Both the position numbers and the translations under genes were made by a program. From NCBI GenBank assembly GCA_033064195.1, contig JARBJD010000366.1:1-64000 (forward strand): 64,000 nucleotides of DNA, given 5' to 3'. Source of the DNA: Blattamonas nauphoetae. Lineage: Eukaryota > Preaxostyla > Oxymonadida. The notes beneath the pieces were generated by a model. It saw only the letters and a program-made list of their open reading frames with translations, did no database searches and was not told where the DNA came from. Positions 52,439-63,989 of the stretch are shown in pieces; the first letter of the stretch is position 1; every line of letters begins with the position of its first letter.

Positions 52439-55400
52439 ATGTACCATCCGCCACCCTCCTCACCACTGAGAGATTCCCATCCTATTGTTCGAGCATCGTC
52501 GCCTGTTAGCCCTCCACTGTTTTTCACACCACAAAACCAGTCACATCAAGTTTCACAGCTCTCATCGACCACTCTCCCTTCTCCCTCACTTTCAATTCCA
52601 ACAATTATCCCACAAATCTCGAAGGAGACTCCTTATCAAGTGAATCAACTCCAAACACTCTCGTATTCGCATCACAACTCCTCACCACACTCAACTCCTT
52701 TTCATTCGATATCCTCTTTCTCTCCGACCACCTCTCACTTCGGATTCACATCATCTCCAACTTTGGCTCCTGGAACCCTCCTAGTTCCAGGATCATCCCA
52801 ACCAGCTTTCGCCACTCCAAATCGACATCTCTCATCACCGCTTTCTCATCATTCCCCGACCCCACACTCCCCTAGTTTATTCCATCAATCAGATGGAATT
52901 CACTCTTTTCGTCGAGATACATATTCACCCATCACTGTGTCTTCTGTCTTCACATCAAAACATCCATCACCAATCCAGTCCCCATCAAACTTCCACCTAG
53001 ATCCTCTCTCAACATCTACCCCCCGCCCACCATCCCCGACTTCTCCTCTGTATTCATATCACCATGGACCCCCCTCCGTTTCTTCTCCATTCACGTATTC
53101 GCACCTCGATCTCGAGTCCCCACAAAGTAGACGGCATCAAGTACAACAGACATTCATCACAAAACAGGGTATTTTTGATGAACCTGAAGATTCACTATAT
53201 TTAGATGACCCAAAGAGGGAAGAAGGTCTGAGACTTATCACAACTCACTTTCACATTATTAACAATTTATTTTACCTCTCTAAAGTGTTTTTCTGTCTTC
53301 ATTTATCATGTTGATCATTTTCATCGTCTAATTTTGCAGATCAAATTGACATCAATCCACCAGTCATTCCTCAGTGGATCCACTGCCCAGTTAATTCCCT
53401 CTTTACCTCAAACCCCGATTCTTTTACTCTTCACTACTCAATTCTAAGCCCAAATTATGTCTCCTCTGCCTCGTATAAATCCCATCTCGATTCAATCCAG
53501 TTTTCCGTCGTTACGAGAATTTCTAACTCTTCCAGATCGGATTCAAATAACCCGCGGATAGAAGATGAAAAAGCTTCTTTAGGACCAGAGATTAACCACC
53601 AAGATCAGCATACAGATTCTCCCACTCGCTATTTCACATTTTCGTCAACAGACTGTCTTGGATTACGTATTCTCGTGTGTACCGAACCGACTTCACCTCT
53701 CTCATCGTCTCATGATGCCGAGGAAAATATGTCTAAGGGTTCTGAATCCGTACAACACTCAATTTACTCAACACCTTCAATCAGAAGGACAGATCATCCT
53801 TCATCAATGCGGAAGCTTTATCTTGTTTATTCTGCCCTTAATCAGACGCAAAATGAATCATTTTTTTCGTATTTATCGTCACATCCATCTGTCTCATCGA
53901 ATTCTTTCGCTTTCAACATTCGAAAACTTCTCAGCATTGTCCTGAAGGAAGATCGCTCGTTATCACTGCAGTTTCAGACCGACGAGGGGGTCCCCACACC
54001 GTCATCTCCCTCACTATCCACCAACAATCCACTTAGACTTTTCCCTGATTTCCTTCTTAATCAATCTTTTTTTCTGATGGAGATCGATTCCACTGAGCTC
54101 CAATCACTGTTTTCGACGCCTACTCATCAGCAGGCATTGCCCACTTCAGATGATACTCTCCCACAACCTGACCAGGAGTTCTCGATCTCACCCATCACCT
54201 CCTCTATCACACCTGCTCTCTGTGCAATGCTCTTAACTATTCTTTTACGGCAAAATGTGTCCACCGCGGTTTTGCATGGATTTGCTTGTATGCGTCGACA
54301 TTTTTTCACTTTTTTGTGACTCTGTCTCCATTTTCCGTATTTTTTACAATTAACTGAACTATATCTTCTCCTCTAGCTCTTACCAAACTTGATAAGACCA
54401 GAGTTCGAGGACCATCTGATCGATCAAAGTTTGTTCTCTTTTTTCATTCGAATCTAATCATCCCATCTCTCCCGTCTCAGAGGCAGGAATGGGAAATCAA
54501 AAGGCAAAGGAAAAGACCGCTCAACACTCTCTGAAGAGAAAACCTTCGACCAAGACACTTTCTTCGATCCAGTCAAACCATCACACCAAATTATTGTCGA
54601 ACCTCAAGATAATCAAGAAATTGACGGTATTCACTCGTTATCATGACTTATCATTCTCATAGAATCATATTTATTAGACCATGATTCATTTTCAGACTCA
54701 GACAAGAGGCATGATAGTGTTACAGGTGACAGCGATTTTGTTCTTGCCAGAACCTCGTCTGGACGGACGAGATTGAGAAGGGCACAGCCATCTGTTGGGA
54801 AAGGCACAGATAAACCAATTCAGAAACGAAAACGGAAAACTTCGACAAAATCAAAAAGTTCGGAACAAAGCGAGGATGAAAAAGCTAAACCGAAAGAAAA
54901 GAAGAAACGAGGCCGGCCGCGAAAGAATCCGCTTCCTCAACCAAAAGAAAATGCAGACATTCTCACAAAATGGAAATTAGTCCCTGGAGCAACAGCTCCA
55001 TCCGATCCGAGCCAAATTGGATTGAGCAAGCAGAAATCTGGCACCGTGTCGATTGGTTTCCATCGCCCAGGAGGTTATGGGACGATGGGACAGTATGTCG
55101 GACAGATGGAAGGCCTCGTCCCTGTCCGTGAAATGATGGTTCACGGAAACGGTGTATGGGGAGGGGTAAACAGCATGATTGGAGCAAAAACAGCAAAAGA
55201 CGACGAATTACAGCTTGGAAAAATCGAGAGAAAGCAAGAAATCGACCTTACTGAAGCACAAAGAAGGGTGGCACTTTGGCAGCAAATTCAGACTGAAGAA
55301 CTCCTCGGCGAGCGAGGAGAAAAGCGCCGAGACAATCCAAATGTCTTCCGAGGTGTTTTATTGATGGGAAACAATTATTCGACGGGATTAGGAAGTGGAA

Positions 55401-56383
55401 TGGGAAGTGGCGCGCGAGGCCCAAACTGGGTTGGAAAAGGGCCTCGATTTCCAGTGAACAAGGAGCGAACAGGCTGGCAACAACGACTGGCCCAACAACA
55501 AGGTCTTGTTCATCCTCTCCCTCCCTCCATGCTTCCCCCACCTCCCTCAATCGTCCAACGACAACCATCCCAACCGATACAGCAACCTCAAATCATCACT
55601 GCGAGCGGCATGCAAGCTCTCCCTGCACACACAATGTCTCGACTGCCCCAACTCCCTCCTCCCAACTTCCCTCCACCTGCCCAGCCATTCACATCGACTG
55701 GGTTGGCTGTTCCTTCGACTCACATTTCATCAACACGACCGAATGTTGCTAAAAAAGCGAATGCGAGCGCTGCGCAAGCTTCATTCCACCAATCGACTTC
55801 GCTTCCATCCCCACTCACTGCCACACTTCTTCACTTTCGGTCGCAGCCACTTGCGGTTCCTGTCATTCCCACGCCTTCCGAAACCACCTCACCGACACCG
55901 CCCACTCCCATCACTCCCATTCCAGTCCATGCCTCCCCTATTCCTTTCCTCCTTGAGAACGAACGAACCTCCTATTCCGGCGCTTCGAATCCTCTCTCCA
56001 TCCGACAGAACTACCCAGACCCACTCCGTCCTCACCCACAACCCATCCGTCCCTCTCAGCCTTTTCAATATGGATCAGTTCCATCATATAATCCCCAACA
56101 GCGAGCAGGAGACACAAGACCAATGGAATTCGAGCCGAGATCAACACAGAATCTGCAGGGAATACACTTCAACACAACTCATCGACAGAGTGCACAGAAT
56201 GCGGGGACGTGGGCAGCTGCGGAGGAAGGGCTGAGAGCGGCGGTTTCAAGCAATCTCAATCCGTCGCCGTTTAATCTCACGTTGGCCTGGCAGGCAGGTT
56301 TGAGAGGGGACGATGTGGAGAGGAGGATGACGAAGTCGAACGAGAAGGATGTTGGACAAACGGACCCATCGGTTGGAAGTTGA
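52439..56383 (+). CDS. Pro/Ser-rich nuclear-type protein with AT-hook (~1,212 aa)
   Basis: Exons 52439-53225, 53340-54287, 54377-54428, 54481-54626 and 54678-56383 (introns of 114, 89, 52 and 51 nt) keep phase, and their summed length is divisible by three. The N-terminal ~260 residues are Ser/Pro/His-rich and disordered. A more ordered central part follows (IDINPPVIPQWIHCPVNS; KLYLVYSALNQTQNESFFSY). Then comes an acidic segment, a Lys-rich stretch and an AT-hook, KKRGRPRKNP, that would bind minor-groove A/T DNA. After it is a conserved-looking block (IGFHRPGGYGTMGQYVG; EIDLTEAQRRVALW) and a Pro-rich tail. Chromatin or transcription regulation is a reasonable inference from the AT-hook; no catalytic domain is seen. 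The 54288 donor (GTATGC) was chosen because it preserves the frame; an alternative frame through the two small exons is also open. Confidence 0.68.
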
Positions 56384-56558
56384 GTTTGTGTGTGTCGTTT
56401 TTTGTCTTGTATGTCTTTGTGGACGATAAATCAAGGTTTTCCATGTGATTTTGATTTCTTTACACATCTTGAGTGATCATTTTTCCACTAAACACCTCTT
56501 TAAGTTAAACCTAACTCTCCAAACGAGAAAGGGTTGATCACAAATGACTCCCGAGTAG

Positions 56559-57979
56559 ATGGAAGTATCGCAGGATTTTCTCACTGTTCAGTGTCCAAGT
56601 TTGTATTTTCTTCATGTTTATGTTGCAGACATCTATGGCAAGGGGACGTGGCCTCTGATTATTCTCTCCGTCTTATTCATTGTCCTTTTCCTCTTAATGA
56701 CGCATCAAACTATTCGTACACTCGCCAGAACAAAGTTTCGACGGAACATACGCCAAAAACTGTTCCTCGTGCTGATGTCGTGCTTTCTCCTGTCCCGAAT
56801 TCTTACCGTTGTCGTCCCGTTTCCATGGAACTACTTCACAGGGACTTTTATATGCGATCAAGTGCCCCGCTTTCTTTTATTTGTGAGTTGGGAATTTCTT
56901 TCCCTTTGGATCGGCAGTTTAGTCGGGTTTGGAAGCTCAGGTGGCGGAATAAGAAGCATACTTGGTCACGGAACGTACTTTTTCATTATGGGTGTGTGCT
57001 TCATCATCAGTCTGGTCATGTCCATATATGTTTCGGTATGTCATACAACCAATTTCTCTTGTGCAGTATTCGGAATTTCGAACAAGTTGAATCACACCAT
57101 TTTTGACTCTTCTTCTCTACTTATCTTCGTTATTATTCTCTATATTCGCAGCGGATTACACCTGAAGCACACACTGAGGGTGTTGATGTCCCAACGACGA
57201 TTAGCAACCTAATTTTGTACATCACTGTCTTTGTGTCTCTTCTGATCCACATTATCCGTTTTATTCGGATCATCCGTGACCCTCGCATTCACTCCAAGCT
57301 GAGAAGAAGCGTTCTGTGGCTCATTATCATGTTCTCTGTCGTTGCTCTCATCTTCTTTCTCCGGTTCCTGTACGCCATATTGAAAACGTTCAAAGTCAAT
57401 CCAATCCAAAATTGGATCAAGAAGAATGCCAAAATCTGTCTAGCAACGGAAAATTGGTCTGTTTTCCTGAGATTTTATCCTTTTATTGTATTTCTCAAAT
57501 ACTTGTCATTTTTGACAATATATGTTCATATTATGATTCATTCTTACAGTGGAATGTACTTGCTAGGTACAAACTCAGTTATGGTCGTCTGGGAAGTCAT
57601 TCCTTCGGCACTTCTTCTGATCACCTTCGAAATCCTCAAACGACCAACAAAACCATCAGATAAGGAAAAGGAACAAAGAGAACGTCTTCTTGCCAACTCT
57701 GGTCAAGATGCAAATGCAAGCACGATGTCATTAACAGATGGGGCTAAAAAGAAGAAGAAGAAAAAGAAGAAGAGACAGACACAGTCTGAAGGGGATGACG
57801 AGGCGTCACTCAACGATTTCTCAATCAACTCACTTGCTCTGGATAGTTGGACAACGCAATACACGTCATACGACTATGAAGGACCAAACTTTGGTCAAAT
57901 TGAACCAAATGTCCAACCGGAACACGGCCAGAAAATCGAGGGTAATGAGAAGGAAACAGAGGAGTATTATCATGTGTGA
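56559..57979 (+). CDS. Multi-pass membrane protein, possibly 7TM (~422 aa)
   Basis: Exons 56559-56592, 56629-57035 and 57152-57979 (introns of 36 and 116 nt) join in phase. Hydrophobic helices lie at LIILSVLFIVLFLLMTH, LFLVLMSCFLLSRILTVVV, a segment near RFLLFVSWEFLSLWIG, FFIMGVCFIISLVMSIYV, ILYITVFVSLLIHIIRFI, VLWLIIMFSVVALIFFL, and two more before FEILKRP. Seven or eight helices with a charged cytoplasmic tail recall GPCR-like THH1/TOM1/TOM3 proteins, but no diagnostic motif was identified. The tail has a run of nine Lys (KKKKKKKKK) and acidic stretches. Within the second exon an alternative 34-nt intron (GTGAGT...CGGCAG near 56882) is possible and would alter the middle of the protein. Confidence 0.65.
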
Positions 57980-58202
57980 GATGATTGGGGATCACAAACT
58001 ATGTTTTTTGTTCTGATTCATTTTTTTCTTTTTTTCGGCTTTCTAACGATCTTTGAGAAAGAGTTTCATTTCACTATGACTGTTGATTTTAAGTGATTTC
58101 ATTTCTTCATTCGTGAAATGTTTCAAATCTCACTGTCTCAAGACAGAGAAGAAAAGTCCAAAACAATCGTCAAGAAAAAAGAGCAAAAAACATGAAAAAT
58201 AG
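57980..58202. other. Convergent 3' intergenic region
   Basis: A T-rich then A-rich stretch between the membrane-protein stop (+) and the RING gene stop (-). Nothing specific is seen. Confidence 0.4.
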
Positions 58203-59435
58203 TCAACCATCCCCACTTTTCTTTGATCTCCTCTCCTCTTCCCGATGTCTCCTTTTCTTTTTCTGTTTGTTTTCGCTTGATTTTCGCTTCAGCTTCGAAA
58301 CGGACGCTTCGACCGTGCACTTGATGCCAGAGATGTGATGTTCAACTTGTTTCATCCCTCTTTCTTCCTCATCCGCTTCATCTTCCAGTTTTCTCCATTT
58401 TGCCACCGCTGGACCACCTGCACATCTCCATGGGTCGAGCGGCATGAGATCAGACTCCGACGATGATAATGGCGAATGTTGGTTTCGACCTGAAGAGAGA
58501 AGAATGGGAAGTCAATTATGGGTGTAAATTTGTTGAAAAATACGTTTTCCATCCGTCCATTGCCATTCTTCGTCAGAGTCATTGCCAATTGCTGGAATTC
58601 GGTAAAAGTGGAAGAATGAATTCTGATCATCTTCTCTCTCCATCTCATCCCAATCTCCATCACCGTCAAAAATGGTATTCACGACAAGTGAAGGCGAGTG
58701 GGGTGATGGTGAGCGCGAGTGTGTTGTTTGGTCTTGCCCAGCTGCATCTGATGATGCAGGAGAGGGGGAAGGAAGAAGCGTGGGAAAAGCACTGGGAAAG
58801 GGGCAATGGAGTGTTGTGAGGGAGCTAGAGGATGGAAGATTTACTAAGAAAGAGTAAGCAGGAAAAGAGAGAGATGTTGTGAGATTTTCATGAAAATTAA
58901 AGAGAAGAAGTCGAACAAACATTGAATTCGGGCGAGATAATCTTCTTCTCTCCATTCTTCTGCGAGATCCCAGAGTGAATCGACTGCAAGGTCTCGATGT
59001 GCAATTTGTATGATTGATGTTGATGAAGGGTTGGTATAATGTTGTGTAAGCGAAATAAACCGGCATAAACAAATCGGGCACCGATTTGAAAACTGAAATA
59101 GTGAAAAAATGAGTCACAAACGTCACTCCAGCGAAGGATGCACTGTTTAGTCACATAGAGCATAAAAAATACATTTCATGATGATAAAACACAAAAAGGG
59201 GTTCCACTTGAGAATGAAACGGACTTACCTGCGAACAAAAGACGTGTGTGCACGGAAGAGATGCGATGGGTTCTTGCGGTGATTCCAGGCAGATAACACA
59301 AAAATTCAAGTCGTCAGAGACAGAATGTGGAATATGAGCCAAGTTACAGAGAGAAGAGTGGTTGCCACTCTCACAGATAGCCATGGGATGTGTTGTCCAG
59401 TGTTGAAGTGAAGAGCTATGGGTGGATCGTCTCAC
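58203..59435 (-). CDS. RING-finger protein (probable E3 ligase)
   Basis: The first minus-strand exon contains CVICLESPQEPIASLPCTHV then FCSQ. A donor after it (GTAAGT, near 59227) and an acceptor just before 59095 (TATTTCAG) bring in FSNRCPICLCRF. The two halves make a C3HC4 RING (CX2C...CXHX2C...CX2C), which would position a ubiquitin-loaded E2. The protein continues with IIQIAHRDLAVDSLWDLAEE. After further introns come an acidic segment (FDGDGDWDEMERED; DSDEEWQWTDGKR) and a basic C-terminus from an exon starting near 58490 (NQHSPLSSSESDLMPLDPW... KKKRRHREEERRSKK) ending at 58203. The layout, an N-terminal RING with an acidic middle and a Lys/Arg-rich tail, suggests a nuclear E3. The intron between ~58910 and ~58835 is not settled. 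Confidence 0.7.
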
Positions 59436-60181
59436 ATCAACAACCCTAAGGTGAAATGTACCCGTTGTTCCTCAGAATTTCCTCATTCACAAGAAGAAAT
59501 TGTAGCACAAGTTGACTTTCTGGGCCAGAGGTGATCGAGGTGTGTTTGGGACGTTTTCGTTGAGAAGAGCGGGTTGGTCCAAACTGAACATGTATCAAAT
59601 TTTGGCTCTCTATTCAAAAAAGAACGAGATAATTAATCGTCAGAAATGGAGTATGAATCGAAAAGAGAGTCAAAACTTGATCCTTCTTCCTCTGAATCAT
59701 TTTCATTTTTATAGTGGCGTCACCAATTGGTGTCCTGTCACCAATCGGATTTTTCAAAGGGTCCGATCTTCGTCAAATGTACACAAAGTGATCAATTTCC
59801 TCTTTTCTCGTTGCTTTAACAAAAATGAACACTAAATAACGCCCGAACGCAAATTGAAATGAACCTCCTTCCACGAAAAGGTAAAAACAGAAGCCCCTCT
59901 GTTTTGCTGACAGATGGTTGAGCCTTTTCCAGTGATCCATTCAATTTAAGCAACACATCTTTTATGTTTTCATTCCGATTTATTGAGCCTCGTTGTCCTT
60001 ATTGAATACTATTGACACATTTCACCAAAACACCTTTGATCCGACCCTTTGAACAAAATAGTAGAACCAGGCTTTCACTTTGGTCCAGCCAAACACAACT
60101 GGGCTCGTCTCCCAGTCTGTGTGAGATGATCTGACCGACCCGAATAAGAACAATGATGGGTGGTCTGATCAAAACGGTACA
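59436..60181. other. Gene-free interval
   Basis: About 750 bp. A 107-codon plus-strand frame at 59512-59835 has no protein-like character. There is a small palindromic stretch, CACCAATTGGTG, at about 59729. Otherwise nothing is seen. Confidence 0.4.
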
Positions 60182-60487
60182 TTGATGACTTTCGAAAAAG
60201 GTGCTCAAGATGCACGGAACGATGGTGAAATGAGCCAAGTTTTACCACAACATTTCACCGAAGCAGAATTAGATCGATACATTGAAGGAAAGATTGAAAA
60301 GTTACTGACGGGGAAACGGCAGGCACCGACGAGGTCAAGCTCGTCATCATCGCTTGTGTCCGAGTGTGCACTATCAGATGTTCCGTTTCAGGAGGGATCC
60401 AGTTCATCCTCCACAGATGAAGCTCCTATTCGAAACGCACAACCCACACGAAAGACGCGGAGAACCAGGAAAGGGAAAGAGATATAG
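60182..60487 (+). CDS. Small Ser-rich hypothetical protein (101 aa)
   Basis: Begins MMTFEKGAQDARN (a second possible start is at Met2), with a short helical stretch FTEAELDRYIEGKIEKLL, a Ser-rich middle and a basic tail RKTRRTRKGKEI. No family was recognised. It sits directly before the minisatellite and the repeat array, so it may belong to the mobile element or be an exon of a host gene. The basic tail could be a nuclear signal. Confidence 0.45.
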   Translation: MMTFEKGAQDARNDGEMSQVLPQHFTEAELDRYIEGKIEKLLTGKRQAPTRSSSSSSLVSECALSDVPFQEGSSSSSTDEAPIRNAQPTRKTRRTRKGKEI

Positions 60488-60489
60488 GG

Positions 60490-60980
60490 TGGTGGTTGAG
60501 TAGTTGATAAGAATAAGTGTAGGGAAATAGGTGGCATAGGCAAGGGTGATTGGGCATAGGTGAAAAGATAGGTGAGGGGAAATAGGTGGAAAGACAAGGA
60601 TGATTGGGCAAGGGTGAGAGAATGGGAGGGGGTGAAGGAGGCATTGATGAGTGGTATTGATGTTGGGATATTGATGAGTGGCATGATTGTGTGGACATGG
60701 TTGAAGAGGCATTGATGTTGAAATACGTGTCATGAGTGAATGTGGGTTGGTGAAGAGACATAATTGAGGGGGGCATTGTTGAGTGGCATTGTTGAGTGGC
60801 ATTGTTGTGTGGACATTGTTGAGGTGGCATTGTTGAGGTGGCATTGTTGTTGAGATACGTGAAATAAGTGTTTATGAGTTGGTGAAGGATATTGTTGTGT
60901 GGACATTGATTTATAGGCATTGATTGGTGGACATTGATGGGAGATGCATTGGTGCTGGGAATTGATGGATGAACACAATG
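60490..60980. repeat. Minisatellite-like G/T-rich array
   Basis: Imperfect repeats of a ~12-16-bp core of the form GTGGCATTGTTGA, with variants in GTGGACATTGATGG. The array is densest at 60765-60860. The opposite strand gives an artefactual Pro/His/Asn/Cys-rich translation. Confidence 0.8.
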
Positions 60981-61633
60981 GCGATTGACTGGCCTAGGTG
61001 GCCTAGGTGGATCGGCTTTTTAAATTGGTTTTTATTTTTGGGAGGTCCACAGGTCCACGGGTCCACAAGTCCACATCGAGTAAAAAATAATGGAAATATC
61101 AGTTGTTCTAGCTCATTGGTGTTTTATTACATGAATCATGTTTGGTGGACTTTTTATTTTGATGCAACAATTATCTCTATTTGACTTAGGTCATTGATAA
61201 ATGAAAAGAGCATTCTTGAAAAAGTCATCTGTGGTTTGTACTTTTTTTGTTCATTGCTGTCATCTTACATAAATTGTGTGTATTGTGGAATTTTCATTGG
61301 TGTTGGAATTCATGAGTGTTTTCCAATGACGATTGACTGGACTAGGTGGCCTAGGTGGATCGCGAAATCAAATTGGTTTTTATTTTTGGAGGTCCACAGG
61401 TCCACAAGTCCACATGTCCACGATCTAGTTAGAAATTATGGAACTATCCTTTATGGGTTTTCTTTTTTTGCTCATTGCCGTCATATTACATAAATTATAT
61501 GTATTGTGGACTTTTATATTTTGATGCTACAATTTTCTCCATTTGACTTAGGTCATTGATAAAAGAGAATAGCACAATTGCAAAGATCGTCTGTTCTTTG
61601 CTCAAAGCAGTCATATTACATTGATATTTATAT

Positions 61634-61830
61634 GTGGACTTTTATATTTTGATGCTACAATTATCTCTATATGTCTTAGGTCAGTATATAAAAGAAAATG
61701 TAAAGACTGTAGATAAACATCAGTATAAGGCTATTTCTGAGCTCCTGTGGACTTGTGGACTTGTGGACCTGTGGACCTGCCAAAATAAAAACCAATTTAA
61801 TTTCGCGATCCACCTAGGCCACCTGGGCCA
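61634..61830 (+). repeat. 197-bp direct repeat, copy 1
   Basis: Matches 61917-62113 apparently base for base, with an offset of 283 bp. It starts at GTGGACTTTTATATTTTG and ends at CCACCTGGGCCA. Confidence 0.85.
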
Positions 61831-61916
61831 CTTTTGGACAGTCAATAATTCTTCAAAAATAGCATCTGTTATTTGTTCTTTTGCTCATTGCTGTCATATT
61901 ACATAAATTATATATT

Positions 61917-62113
61917 GTGGACTTTTATATTTTGATGCTACAATTATCTCTATATGTCTTAGGTCAGTATATAAAAGAAAATGTAAAGACTGTAGATAAA
62001 CATCAGTATAAGGCTATTTCTGAGCTCCTGTGGACTTGTGGACTTGTGGACCTGTGGACCTGCCAAAATAAAAACCAATTTAATTTCGCGATCCACCTAG
62101 GCCACCTGGGCCA
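61917..62113 (+). repeat. 197-bp direct repeat, copy 2
   Basis: Second copy of the 61634-61830 repeat. The lack of visible differences implies a recent duplication. Confidence 0.85.
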
Positions 62114-62370
62114 GTCAATCGTCATTGGAATATAGCAATGAAATCCAACACCAATGAAAAAGTCGCTTCATATAAAAACAATGTAATAAAACAGCAATGA
62201 GCGAGAATTACTGCTTTTTCCATCTTTTTTTTCTAGATGTGGACTTGTAGACTTGTGGACCTGTGGACCACCAAAAATAAAAACCAATTTAATTTCGCGA
62301 TCCACCTGGGCCACCTGGGCCACTTTTGGACAATCAATAGTTCTTCAAAAATATATCTACATTGTTGTGC

Positions 62371-63989
62371 TTATTCTAGACTGTCTTCTTCATCGATTTC
62401 TGACTCAAGAGCAGACCTTCTAAGCAGTTCTGCATACTTTGGATCGATCACGTAGCACCATACTCTTGTTTTATTCACTGTGACTCTCTTTCTGATGCAA
62501 TGCTCATTTAAATCCATCTGGAACGTCTTGAGTTTTTTGTAATATTCAGGCATGAGTTCAGCTGCATATGAGCATGGCATTCCTTTCTCCAATTCGTCAA
62601 TGTGTTCCAGACAAAAGTCTCCTATTGTTGATCTAGATACTTCTTGGAGTAGACATCTTGCATCAGTGTTTGGCAATTGTCTTGGATTGAATTTAGAAAT
62701 GTCCCTTTGTCTGAAGTAGGTCAACAAATGTGAGTAGAATTCAGGAGAGAATGAGCGAATGAGGTTTAGGAAATAGTTGGCATCATCCTTACGTTTATTG
62801 GACACTTTGCACACACAGTAACGTCTATCGTCGACTTCAATCTTCACTGGATATGCGTTGTTTGTACAGAAGATTAGGTTGGCTACATTCTCGGCATCAC
62901 GACGAGCGATTCCTTTCTCGTTTGCTCTGAAACTTGTATCTGATATTATGGATTTGAGAGCATCAAAATTGACATTCTTTCCTCACCAGCATTCTTCAGT
63001 TCATTGCAGACAATCAGCATCTTTCCTTCAATCACTGTATTGAATGTACCACATAGTTCCTGAATATCGGTGACGTTTGGTGCAGAGTATCCACGCATTA
63101 GTTCACAGAGCACATTGGTCCAAACATTTTGCCAATTCCTTGCATCCCCTTCAAGATTATGACAGATGCTGTCTTCTGACCTGGATTCTGAATAACAAAA
63201 GAAATCCAATTCAAGATGAAGTTGTACAATTCGTCATTGTTGTCGGAAATGATCTCTTTGGTGAAATCTAAGAATGGTTGAATAAGCTCGTTGTTTACTT
63301 CATCAACGAATGGGTATTTGTATCCTTGAAATAGTGAGAACATTTCTGGATTGTCACTGATGAATCGAATGCCATTGACCATAAAACGATTGCGATTGTC
63401 CTCAAATAGGCTTTGGCAATTGAATACTTTCACTTTCTTTGGATCCTCGTTTGGTATGGTCACTTTAATTGATTTCAACAATCTTAGGACATTGCTTTCT
63501 TTCTGAACATTGACGCAATAGCAGAGATCAAGGGAACTGTATTCTTTCACAATGCAAAGCAACGATACTTCAATACAGCGAAGAACTTTCAGCAGATCTC
63601 TCAGAACTTCCTTTCTGATTTGTATTCTTTATTCGTGGCCTTTTTCTGATCGTAGAGAAGTCAAATGGAGACAGAAGATCAATTTTGTCTTTGTATGGCT
63701 CATCATTGCTTTGCTCAAGGCATTGGTCCTCCTCGGATTCATCAATGCTGTCAAATACATCTGAGACATCGTAGTCTGTGAGAGGAATAACTAGTTCATC
63801 ATTGTAGTATTTCTCATTGTGGATTCGAATGATTTTGACGAGTACTCCTGGATGCGAAATATTTGATGCGTATCTGATTCTTTGAGCATCCCAATTCATT
63901 TTTGTATTCTCTGTTAATGTATTGTGAGCATAGACGTCTTGGTACGTTTGGTCCAGCATCTCGTCAGTGAATCCATCAATTTGTCGCAA
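62371..63989 (-). pseudogene. SF3-type helicase of a virus-like/mobile element, frameshifted
   Basis: The minus strand carries an interrupted gene that continues past the right edge. In order it has an unassigned ~135-residue N-terminal part (63989-63570), a segment ending in a Walker A-like GMQGIGK (63562-63138), a Walker B-like KMLIVCNEL in a second frame (63209-62946), and the post-ATPase part with ANLIFCTNN and a C-terminal ~150 residues in a third stretch (to 62371). The motif order A, B and motif C with Asn fits superfamily 3 helicases joined to primase-like proteins in virophage/Polinton-like or plasmid-like elements (DUF5906/D5-type). Reading changes near 63615, 63135 and 62970. The last two each look like a lost base in an A run. 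The gene is probably inactive as written, unless these are assembly errors. It adjoins the repeat array, which may be the element's end. Confidence 0.7.

Larger units (their letters stand above)
60981..62345. repeat. Nested repeat array at a mobile-element end
   Basis: A ~95-bp unit (TGACTGG...CCTAGGTGG... AATTGGTTTTTATTTTTGG followed by tandem GTCCACA(A/G)G) occurs five times. It is in plus orientation at ~60981-61080 and ~61329-61425, and inverted at ~61744-61851, ~62026-62117 and ~62235-62335. A second unit (GGACTTTTATATTTTGATGC... CTTAGGTCA) lies between them in constant orientation at ~61143, 61511, 61636 and 61919. Confidence 0.8.

Noticed and set aside
59512-59835. 107-residue plus-strand protein
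   Set aside because: Composition follows local A/T content, there is no domain or plausible leader, and it lies in the flank of the RING gene.
60404-60978. Minus-strand Pro/His/Asn/Cys-rich proteins
   Set aside because: They translate the minisatellite; the composition follows the repeat core and has no start-specific or domain signal.
61634-62455. Three similar plus-strand frames in the repeat array
   Set aside because: Their similarity comes from the 197-bp and 95-bp DNA repeats; codon content is repeat-driven and the proteins have no domain.
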